Assembly: GCA_904063045.1 (NCBI GenBank)
Contig: CAJFCJ010000009.1
Span: 1,240,968 to 1,304,967 of the forward strand
DNA length: 64,000 bases
From: Dimorphilus gyrociliatus
Lineage: Eukaryota; Annelida; Polychaeta; Dinophilidae
Reading direction: 5' to 3'
Both the position numbers and the translations under genes were made by a program. Below, piece by piece: positions 54,872 through 64,000 of this stretch. Each line of letters starts with the position of its first letter. Positions within the stretch are counted from its first letter, which is position 1. Below the pieces are notes generated by a model. It did no database searches and had not been told where the DNA came from. It saw only the letters and a list, made by a program, of their open reading frames with translations.

Positions 54872-56361
54872 AGATTCTTATAATAACTTATACAAAACAA
54901 AAAAAAACTATCAGTAATATACAAAAAACAAAAAAAAACAAGTACAGATATTAAATGTGGACTGCAGTTCAAGAGAATATATACTGTATATAACGGAAAC
55001 AGTTGATTGTTTTTCGTTTGCTTTTAAAAATATATATATAATTGAAGACCTGCAGACGCGAATATTGTGTTTACAAAAATTTTACACACTCGCTTGGGTA
55101 TGAATGAATGAATATATTTTGTGGCCGACAGTTAACATTTTTATAATATGACAATTTATTAAATGACTTTTAAATAGCGAAGCTATTGTTTGCACGTTAT
55201 GCGATATACATTACGATCTATTTGATTATAATAAAAACCTTTGTTCATTTTTGCAATTATTACGGAAAGATACAAAATTAAAGAAATCAGCTTCTTTTTT
55301 ATTTGTTTATATATTAATACAATCGAGTAGGTTAATCTCATTATTATTATTATTATAATCGTCATCATTGTCATTATTTCCTCTCTCTGGGTTTTTTCCC
55401 TCTCCCCTCCCCCTCCCCACATTTATTCTTAGTTCTCTTTCATAGATCATTTTGTCACGAATATTGTCTTTTTTAATTATTTTTAGTTTGCATGTTTGTC
55501 GTTTTAAATTTAATTTCTAGTGAAAACAACGAGTACTTATGAAAGCGGATAGATAGTGTTTCACTGACAATACACCATTCTCTTCAACATAACAAAGTCT
55601 ATAAAAATAGAAATCTTACAAAATAATTACCACCAGACAAGTTGATCTTGTACAAACAGATGTCACTACTTCTAAAGAGATTAGCTTAATGCTTATCTAA
55701 TAACTTTAATATGATAAATACTCTCTTGAAGATTTATCGTAGGTGAATATACTAATATATACATATATTAATATGAACACGAAAAGTACGATAGGTGGAG
55801 TGTTAAACTTTGATTAGTTGGGAAATGTTGAATAAGTGGGAGCAATGGGAAGGAAGGGGAATGTGTAAAAAGAAATTTATCGTCTTTTATATCAGTATCA
55901 GAGTGGAATTTTCTTTTATTAATAACTATCGATTACTTATAAACTGCTTTTCTTTCGCAATCAGTTGGAAAGGAATGCAAATTTGGTTGAATTTATTAAA
56001 TTCCCTTCAACTATAAGTTGAATTTGTACGCTTTGGAATTTCTGGTAAGACTAAAAGTTGATTCCATAGCAGAAATGTTCGATACAGAGAAATTTGACAT
56101 CAGTAACACTAAATGAAAACATTCTCCGGTAATTGCACTAGACGTCTGTTACAGCTGTAAAACACCGCAATAACACTCGAAGGTCCTCCATTCTCTTGGA
56201 AATGAATATTCATAAGCTGGTTTCGGTGCATTGAGCAAAGAGTCTGATTTCCTGCTTTTATATTTGTAGTCTCGTTACTATTCATGAAAATGAATATTCA
56301 TAAAGACGTTTAAGGAGGGTATCGACAGTCGTCCGTATCTTGTGCGACACGATAGAAAAGT
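54872..56361. other. 1.5 kb intergenic, HECT ligase to MOXD1-like gene
   Basis: Begins with A-rich 3' UTR of the HECT gene (54893-54945). Contains an ATT microsatellite (about 55340-55356) and a C/T-rich tract (55381-55418). A 69-codon ORF at 55810 shows no recognisable family. Confidence 0.5.
55340..55356. repeat. (ATT)n microsatellite
   Basis: Five to six ATT units, followed by a C/T-rich tract. Confidence 0.8.
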
Positions 56362-56959
56362 ATGTTAAAACTTTTCAACAGACGATCTTTTATTCACTTC
56401 CTCATCCTCCTTAGCCAGTACCAACTAGGCTGTTTAGGACGTAGATCTCAGAACAATCTTCTAAGAACTTTATCGTTCCTAACAAAATCATCTTGGAATG
56501 ATAATTCCACAGAAGATAATGAGCAAAAAAGTCAATTGAAATCTTCGTCTGGAGAGCAGTTTCAATACGAAAATGACGTTATTCTAGATGGTCATAAACG
56601 TTTCCATCTGTTTTGGAATTTTGATAACGTCTTAGAAGAAGTTACTTTTGAAATAGAAGCAAAAATAAAGAAGGATCAATTCTTTGCCTTTGGATTTTCA
56701 GATTATGGAGAATTTATAAATGCTGATTATGCTATTTTGTGGACAGATAAAGATGGAAAACCACACTTTCAAGTAGGTTAAATTGAAGTATTTTATTCCA
56801 TAAAGAGAATATGGAAGATAATTAATTCCTACTTTGAGGTCAACTCTCTCCGTATGATTGTTCATTGTAGAAAGAATAATATTTTAAGGCAACCTTACTT
56901 TTACCTAATCAAAAGCCATTTTACTAGTCAAATTACTAGTATCCAATATATTAATACCT

Positions 56960-57002
<43 letters not shown>

Positions 57003-59003
57003 TTTGGGAATTGGCATACCTTATTCTCTTCTTTGACGCATGCGCAAGAATAAAACACTCTAATCTTTTCTCCCTCTTTTTCTCTTAGGACGCCCACACT
57101 GATCATTCTGGATTGATTCATGTGGATAAATCTCAAGATTATAATTTGCTTAATTTTACCACTAAATCCAATAAAGTTATATTAACGTTCAAAAGGTTCT
57201 ATGACACGTGCGACAACGACGATTATCTAATAGATGTAAGAATTTTGCTTTTCCATCCTTACCATAAATAAAATATATAATTGTTTTATTGAATATTCAA
57301 CAGTCCGGTACAACGCATCTACTCTATGCAGTTGGCATAGGCCACCCAAGATCTGCAGAGAATATTAATATAACTTCTCTAAGACCGTCCATGACTAGAG
57401 TTCAAATAATTAAAAGTGAATTAGTTGATCCCGAATTTCCAAAAGACACTGAAACTTTTGCAATGACTGTTGAAAATGTTAAAGTTCCTGCTGAGGAGAC
57501 AACTTATTGGTGTGTTGTTAAAAAACTGCCGAATATGTCGGAAAAGCATCATATTATTCAATTCGGTGGTAAGATTACGCCCACCAGCGAAGGAGTTGTT
57601 CACCATATGGAAGTTTTCCATTGTGACGCTCCTCCTGGAGTAGAAATTCCTCACTACGAAGGCAAATGTATTAAAGAGGGAAGGCCTAAGGGTCTAGAAA
57701 GTTGTAGAAATGTTATTGGAGCTTGGGCTATGGGAGCACAGCCCTTAACTTATCCAGAAGAGGCAGGATATCCGGTTGGAGGAAAAGATTCTAATCCTTA
57801 CGTAATGCTGGAGGTTCATTATAATAACCCCGATTTAATTAGCGGTATAGTTGATAGTTCTGGCATAGAGTTTCACGTTACGAAAACTTTGCGAAAGTAT
57901 GACGCGGGTATCATGGAACTTGGCTTAGAGTATACGGACAAATATGCTCTGCCTCCAGGCTTGAACCAGTGGGACCTTGACGGTCATTGTATTCCAGAAT
58001 GTACTAAAGTGGTAAATAAGACACTTACAGGCACACGTCGGACTTTTTGAGGTTAAGTTTATTTTTCATCAGGGTCTACCGGAAAAAGGCATAAAGGTCT
58101 TTGCGTCTCAGCTACATACTCATCTTACTGGAAGAAGAGCGTTTACAAAACATTATAGAAACGGAGTCGAATTACCGGAATTGAACAGAGACAATCATTA
58201 CAGTCCACACTTTCAGGAAATCAGGAAATTGAAGAGGCAAGTCACTGTTCTACCGGGAGATTCGCTAGTCACCACTTGTCAAGATCAAACGGCCAATAGA
58301 AGACGGATTACCTTGGTACGCGGGTTTTTTTAATATAATTTATTGTTTTTCCATTATTTGCAGGACAATTTTTTATTCAATAATTCAATAATTTCTTGAA
58401 AACCTCTGACCAGACATAAATTAAACAATCTAAAATAACTTTGAAATTTATTCAGTACACTTCCGGCGTTTCTGATTGGTTATTAAAGGTATTCTAATTT
58501 GCTTAAAATATTCAGGGAGGATTCGCTATATCCGACGAAATGTGTGTCAACTATATTCACTACTATCCGAAAGTAGATTTAGAAGTTTGTAAAAGTTCCG
58601 TAACAACAGAAAGCCTATACAAATATTTTAAATATATGAATGAGTAAGTCAGAGAGCTTTTTCCTAGAGTTGTTAAATATTCAATAGTCTCTTAGATACG
58701 CTTGGCAACCGACATCACCAAACAAAGGCATATCAGACAACTATAAATCGATAGAATGGAGTCCAGCAAATATAGACTTATTAAGAACATTTTACATCGA
58801 ATCTCCTTTGTCGATGCAATGCAACAAATCAGATGGAACTAGATTTGAGGTTTTCCTTTCTCGAATTTTCTATAAACTTTTCCCTTATTTTTTTCTTTTT
58901 TTTAACTTTAAAACTTTTTTCAAAACAGGGCGAATGGGAAGGGCAGAAAATCCCTGATATCCTATATCCGATACCGCCGAGAGAAAGACCCTGTTTAACA
59001 TAG
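56362..59003 (+). CDS. DBH-like copper monooxygenase (MOXD1 group)
   Basis: A type II copper monooxygenase related to dopamine beta-hydroxylase; the natural substrate of the MOXD1 group is uncertain. The N-terminus has a hydrophobic signal (IHFLILLSQYQLGCLG). The DOMON domain follows (FHLFWNFDNVLEEVTFEIEA, FFAFGFSDYGEFINADYAIL). Catalytic core: CuH site VVHHMEVFHC, the third His in MLEVHYNNP, CuM-site HxH in QLHTHLTGR, and the Met ligand in GGFAISDEMCVNYIHYYP. All copper ligands are present. The last exon ends IPPRERPCLT. Seven or so short introns; intron 1 holds a (GA)n repeat. No C-terminal membrane segment is evident, so it is probably secreted or luminal. Confidence 0.92.
56965..56998. 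repeat. (GA)17 microsatellite in MOXD1-like intron
   Basis: An uninterrupted AG/GA run of about 34 bp in the first intron. Confidence 0.9.
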
Positions 59004-59581
59004 ACTATTTATAGATGCTTCTAATTAGATAAAATAGTATAAATGAAATACATATATGAGTATTCTAACTTTTGAAATTGCGTGTTTTCCTGTTTTTATA
59101 AAAAAAAGCACACATTTCTAAAAATTCTCTTTTCTTTCTTAACAAAGCGTTAATTAAACATTAGAAGACTTTAATATCTATTAATATGCTATTTATTCTT
59201 AATTGGTCTTGATTTATTCAATTAGAATGGAGATATAATTTTACAATCGATAAATATAAACGATGTTTAAATATCAATTCATCCGAAGAAACTGGTAAAT
59301 AATAAACTACTTTTTTAACAAAGTTAACTTATAGATTATTAATAAAAACATAATAATAATTAATAGAAACGTTGCCTTACGTAAATTGCATGCTTCGTTG
59401 ATTGGATATACGAGCTGTATTTTAATAATTTAACAAGTTGATTAATTTTTAGAGATGCTCAAAAAATAGTCCACAACTCTTGTTGTAATTTAGACATACC
59501 CAAGGCCATAAATTGTTAAATTTCAGTACAAATTCGTGGCACTTCGAGTCGCTGCTTCTCAACGAAACTTAAACTTGAACA
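59004..59581. other. Intergenic between MOXD1-like gene and SFXN2
   Basis: 578 bp, AT-rich, tandem orientation of the two flanking genes. No further feature recognised. Confidence 0.5.
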
Positions 59582-61300
59582 ATGCCTTCGTAAGTTTAAT
59601 ACTTAAAGTATTCTTTTTTCATATTGCTAATATATTCGGGTTTACACTCATTTGCAACATTTTTTAACAACGAAAAATGTTGCATCATCGCCATACATGA
59701 GTTGTCTTCCAAAAGTGTCCCAATTTTCCACTTCATATTTTGTCTATATTTAGAACATTATGGCTAAAACCTAGGAATGTATCGCCAAATGACGTAGACG
59801 AACCATTATGGGATCAAAAAACGTTTATGGGACGTTTACATCACTTCTTTTGGGTTACTGATTGGAGAACCGTCCCAACTTCAAATTCAAGGTTATTCGA
59901 GGCTAAACAATTTATCGAGGATTACAAGTAAGTCTTAAGAGTTTAGTATTTAGTTTAAGTGTTCTATTTTACAATTCTTTTATATTTAGATCAGGAAAAA
60001 TATCAGAAAATTACGACCAAGCGAAAATTCGCTATGAGAAAAAATTGAAGGAAAGCGCTTTTCATCCAGATTCTGGTGAATTGCAGAATAATATTGGAAG
60101 AATGAGCTTTCAAGTAATATTAAATATATTCAATAATCAATCTTACATTTAGTAATATTGTACAAAATATCTTTAGGTACCAGGAGGCATGGTTATAACT
60201 GGTGGAATGCTACAGTATTACAGGTAAATAGTAGAGTACTTTTGTACTTTGAACTCTCTCTTTCTTCATATCGTAAACACTAAACAGATCTACTGGAGCT
60301 GTTATTCTTTGGCAATGGATAAATCAGTCGTTTAATGCCTTAGTCAACTATACGAATAGGAATGCCGCTTCACCAATTACGACCACGTGAGACAATAGAT
60401 AAGGCTGATAACCTTGACATATTATATTTTACAAATCTTTTTTTTTTTCTTATAATTAACTATTTTTAAACAGTCAAATGACGATCGCCTATGCAAGTGC
60501 TACTTCTGCAGCCGTTCTAATAGCAGTTGGTTTGAAGGGCAGATTGGCAAGGGTATTTAAATATTGCTGACATAGCAAACAAAAATTCTCTTAAAACTAT
60601 TACTTATCATCATTTTTCAAAAAAAATAAAATAAAAGACTGTGTCTTCGCCTGTACTGCAAAGATTCGTTCCATGGTGCGCTGTTGCGGCCGCCAATTTG
60701 GTTAATATTCCATTTACTAGGCAAAGGTAATAAAGAACCATAAACTTTCTTTGCACGATAATTAAATTACCTTCTTTCTTTACAATAGAGAATTAGTAGA
60801 TGGAGTTATGATGTCTACAGAAGACGGTGAAGAGATTGCGAAATCTCGATTTGCAGCTGCAAAGGGTATTAGTCAAGTTGTAGCCGCAAGAATTACTATG
60901 GCCAGTCCTGGAATGCGTAAGTTTTTATTTGCCTGTAATAAGTATGTAATAAATATTAAAGTTAATAAATTCCCACGCAGTACTTTTGCCATTCATTATG
61001 GAAAGATTAGAAAAAAGACCTTGGTTCATGAGATATCCTAGAGGTCATATTGTCTTTCAGACCCTTGTCGTTGGGGCTTTGTAAGTTATTACATAATTTA
61101 TTGAATATTTCAAAATTATTAATTAATTACACTGTTCTAGTCTTACTGTTATGACACCAATTGGATGTGCAATTTTTCCTCAAAAATGTTCCGTATCCAT
61201 GGAAACATTAAAGTTTGTTGAAAAAGACGTTTATCAGTCAATAAAGAAGAATCATCCGGATAAATCTATTAGCCATTTATATTTTAATAAGGGATTATAA
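59582..61300 (+). CDS. SFXN2: Sideroflexin-2-like mitochondrial inner-membrane transporter
   Basis: Sideroflexins are inner-membrane proteins; SFXN1 carries serine for one-carbon metabolism, while SFXN2 has been linked to iron/heme homeostasis. Exon 1 is only 8 nt (ATGCCTTC) and joins in phase to the exon at about 59753, giving [14 protein letters not shown]. Core strings: [20 protein letters not shown], the [20 protein letters not shown] block, [60 protein letters not shown] and [15 protein letters not shown]. The C-terminal LYFNKGL is the universal sideroflexin end. GRMSFQVPGGM and NRNAASP favour SFXN2 over SFXN1/3. About ten introns, most near 50 bp. It is convergent with the aspartate aminotransferase. 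Confidence 0.92.
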
Positions 61301-61793
61301 ATAGGCGAGAGGGAGAGATAGTTTAAAAATTTGGTTTAGTCTAGACAAACAGTTAAAAAAATTAATGCTACTTGATTTTTACGTTTGAAACTAAAAGAGT
61401 GCTTAAACAGATGAATTATTGCTGAAACAAATACTACTTGAATATTATAGAGAACAAGTTATATGCAAAATTTTACTTAAAGTGCTTGTTATATGTTTGA
61501 AAATTTTTTGAAGTTGAAACAATATTATCATTGTTTGTTAGTTGTAAATGAAAAAGGTTATTCAAAACTGCAAATAAGACTTAAAGAGTTGCATTTACAA
61601 ATTATTTTGTTTTAAATAAAGTGAAACAATTTAGATAAACAAAAAAGGTTTGTAAGACTAATTGATGTATTCTCCAAATTACTGAATTCCACAATTCCAC
61701 AAGCAATTATAATATTTTAACAATTTAGCATATTTGATTATCTTGTCTATCTTAATTGATGACTTCTCAAAATTCAATATTTATCTCCACATA
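61301..61793. other. Convergent 3' region, SFXN2 / GOT2
   Basis: 493 bp of AT-rich sequence with an AATAAA near 61614. No gene seen. Confidence 0.5.
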
Positions 61794-62621
<828 letters not shown>

Positions 62622-62799
62622 CTGAAAAAATTCTTTATTATCATATATTCATCAACCAAACATGCAAACTGCATAATTTTGTCCAACAAGGCACTGTTTA
62701 TCTTTGTACTAGACGTGTATTCAAGCTGAGCTGAACAGATCAATACTTAAGGCTTTTATGTGCTTTAAGTAGGATTTACAGCTAGATACTTTTATCGTT

Positions 62800-62871
62800 G
62801 GGGGTATAGCTCAGTGGCAGAGCATTCGACTGCAGATCGAGAGGTCCCCGGTTCAAATCCGGGTGCCCCCT
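62800..62871 (+). tRNA. tRNA-Cys (GCA), copy 1
   Basis: 72-nt cloverleaf: acceptor GGGGGTA/TGCCCCC, anticodon loop CTGCAGA (anticodon GCA), T loop TTCAAAT in stem CCCGG/CCGGG, discriminator T, no intron. Internal A and B boxes are intact, and a T5 pol III terminator follows at 62877. Confidence 0.97.
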
Positions 62872-62949
62872 CTATATTTTTGCTTTTTTCCCCTTGTCTC
62901 TAACCCAACTTGAACTAAAATTGGTCGCAGTTCTTTTAGGACTTACTTT

Positions 62950-63021
62950 GGGGGTATAGCTCAGGGGTAGAGCATTCGACTGCAGATCGAGAGGTCCCTG
63001 GTTCAAATCCGGGTGCCCCCT
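62950..63021 (+). tRNA. tRNA-Cys (GCA), copy 2
   Basis: Same cloverleaf. D loop variant (CAGGGGTAG in place of CAGTGGCAG) and a T·G pair in the T stem (CCTGG/CCGGG). T6 terminator at 63028-63033. Confidence 0.97.
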
Positions 63022-63115
63022 ATGTTCTTTTTTGTTTATTGTAACAAATAATTACTTTTAATTTTCTTCCAGAGGAACTTTGGGAAAGAATCATTGACAG
63101 TGAAACTATTGCAGT

Positions 63116-63187
63116 GGGGGTATAGCTCAGTGGCAGAGCATTCGACTGCAGATCGAGAGGTCCCTGGTTCAAATCCGGGTGCCCCCT
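63116..63187 (+). tRNA. tRNA-Cys (GCA), copy 3
   Basis: Cloverleaf as copy 1 apart from the CCTGG T-stem variant. It lies in a repeat unit identical in spacing to copies 2 and 4. T6 terminator at 63194. Confidence 0.97.
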
Positions 63188-63281
63188 ATGTTCTTTTTTG
63201 TTTATTGTAACAAATAATTACTTTTAATTTTCTTCCAGAGGAACTTTGGGAAAGAATCATTGACAGTGAAACTATTGCAGT

Positions 63282-63353
63282 GGGGGTATAGCTCAGTGGC
63301 AGAGCATTCGACTGCAGATCGAGAGGTCCCTGGTTCAAATCCGGGTGCCCCCT
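63282..63353 (+). tRNA. tRNA-Cys (GCA), copy 4
   Basis: Identical to copy 3 over 72 nt and preceded by the same flank. T6 terminator at 63360. Confidence 0.97.
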
Positions 63354-63447
63354 ATGTTCTTTTTTGTTTATTGTAACAAATAATTACTTTTAATTTTCTT
63401 CCAGAGGAACTTTGGGAAAGAATCATTGACAGTGAAACTCTTGCAGT

Positions 63448-63519
63448 GGGGGTATAGCTCAGTGGCAGAGCATTCGACTGCAGATCGAGAGGTCCCTGGT
63501 TCAAATCCGGGTGCCCCCT
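63448..63519 (+). tRNA. tRNA-Cys (GCA), copy 5
   Basis: Identical to copies 3 and 4. The downstream spacer has begun to diverge; T5 terminator at 63525. Confidence 0.97.
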
Positions 63520-63611
63520 AATTCTTTTTGGTTTTATAACAAATGATTTCTTTTAATTTTCTTTCAGAGGAATTTTGGGAAACGAATCATTGACAGTGAA
63601 ACTCTTGTAGT

Positions 63612-63683
63612 GGGGGTATAGCTCAGTGGCAGAGCATTCGACTGCAGATCGAGAGGTCCCCGGTTCAAATCCGGGTGCCCCCT
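63612..63683 (+). tRNA. tRNA-Cys (GCA), copy 6
   Basis: T stem is CCCGG/CCGGG as in copy 1. Its 5' flank still matches the array unit, its 3' flank does not. T6 terminator at 63692. Confidence 0.97.
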
Positions 63684-63931
63684 TGAATTACTTTTTTCCT
63701 CTAGGCACTTTGAAAATTGTTTGGGATGACTAAACATTCATCTATGGTAATACAAATGCCTGTATCTTTTGCCAATGGCTTCGTATTTAGTAGGCGTTTC
63801 ACAATTAATGGCAAAATATTGTTTGAATTAATAGATTGGATCTGAGATGAACTCGCTGCCAAGAATTTTTAAAATTTTCTAATTTATCGCTTGGAAAACA
63901 GTTACTTAAATACTTTTAAATCGCTATCACT

Positions 63932-64000
63932 GGGGGTATAGCTCAGGGGCAGAGCATTCGACTGCAGATCGAGAGGTCCCCGGTTCAAATCCGGGTGCCC
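63932..64000 (+). tRNA. tRNA-Cys (GCA), copy 7, cut by window end
   Basis: The first 69 nt of the same cloverleaf, with D-loop variant CAGGGGCAG; the last bases of the acceptor stem lie past the window. Flanks are unrelated to the array unit. Confidence 0.95.

Larger units (their letters stand above)
62950..63611 (+). repeat. Tandem array of ~166-bp tRNA-Cys units
   Basis: tRNA starts at 62950, 63116, 63282, 63448 and 63612 give steps of 166, 166, 166 and 164 bp. Each unit is a 72-nt tRNA plus a conserved spacer that contains TTTCTTCCAGAGGAACTTTG and, just upstream of the next tRNA, TTGACAGTGAAACT. The last spacer carries several substitutions and small indels, so the array formed by recent tandem duplication and is decaying at its right edge. 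Confidence 0.95.

Noticed and set aside
55810-56016. 68-codon ORF between the HECT ligase and MOXD1-like gene
   Set aside because: AT-rich, no motif and no splice context; within chance expectation for this composition.
63050-63080. Exon-like acceptor (TTTCTTCCAG) repeated in every tRNA spacer
   Set aside because: No open reading frame or donor follows it; the repetition is due to the tandem duplication of the spacer.

Overview
The window is metazoan nuclear DNA: AT-rich, gene-dense, with short GT-AG introns (mostly about 40-250 bp) and genes that are exclusively or typically animal (innexin/pannexin, DEG/ENaC channel, DBH-like copper monooxygenase, stonin, IFT46). The compactness, with 50-500 bp between many genes, fits a small-genome invertebrate. 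A spiralian/annelid such as Dimorphilus is my guess and is an inference from gene style only. No bacterial, viral or autonomous transposon gene was seen.

Layout, left to right. 1-6 kb: an equilibrative nucleoside transporter (-) between two gene-poor AT-rich stretches. 6-11 kb: PAN2 deadenylase (-), carrying an in-frame CCCH zinc finger. 12-14 kb: mitochondrial AspRS (+). 14.3-15.9 kb: FKBP2-type ER prolyl isomerase (-) and PRKRIP1 (-). 16.8-19 kb: IFT46 (+). 19.7-22.6 kb: intronless SLC25A35-like carrier (+), PLGRKT (-) and an omega-class GST (+). 22.7-25.6 kb: an intronless 967-residue RBR/Ariadne-like E3 ligase (-). 26.4-27.9 kb: a frame-disrupted DEG/ENaC gene (+). 28-31 kb: CACUL1 (-) and a divergent innexin/pannexin (+). 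31.5-35.1 kb: stonin (+). 36.5-38.4 kb: two tightly packed unrecognised small genes (-). 38.9-42.9 kb: PEX6 (-). 43.4-44.7 kb: SURF4 (+). 45.3-48.6 kb: a single-exon gene with the N-terminal domain of REV3 (DNA polymerase zeta) but no polymerase domain (-). 50.2-54.9 kb: a C2-WW4-HECT ligase of the WWP/ITCH/Su(dx) group (+). 56.4-59 kb: a MOXD1/DBH-like monooxygenase (+). 59.6-61.3 kb: sideroflexin-2 (+). 61.8-62.6 kb: the 3' half of mitochondrial aspartate aminotransferase (-). 62.8-64 kb: seven tRNA-Cys(GCA) genes, five of them spaced 164-166 bp apart.

The genes are ordinary housekeeping and neuronal functions and do not form one pathway. Genes alternate in divergent head-to-head pairs (PAN2/DARS2, PRKRIP1/IFT46, PLGRKT/GSTO, CACUL1/innexin, PEX6/SURF4, REV3-NTD/HECT) and convergent tail-to-tail pairs, so most 5' gaps of about 0.4-1.6 kb probably serve two genes. 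I did not find a self-contained new system. The items most worth a second look are the polymerase-less REV3 gene, the tRNA-Cys array that may lie inside a GOT2 intron, the CCCH finger within PAN2, the Ariadne-like ligase with an altered catalytic motif, and the two unrecognised cysteine-containing genes at 36.5-38.4 kb. Exon boundaries are my own reading of splice signals and reading-frame phase, without transcripts.
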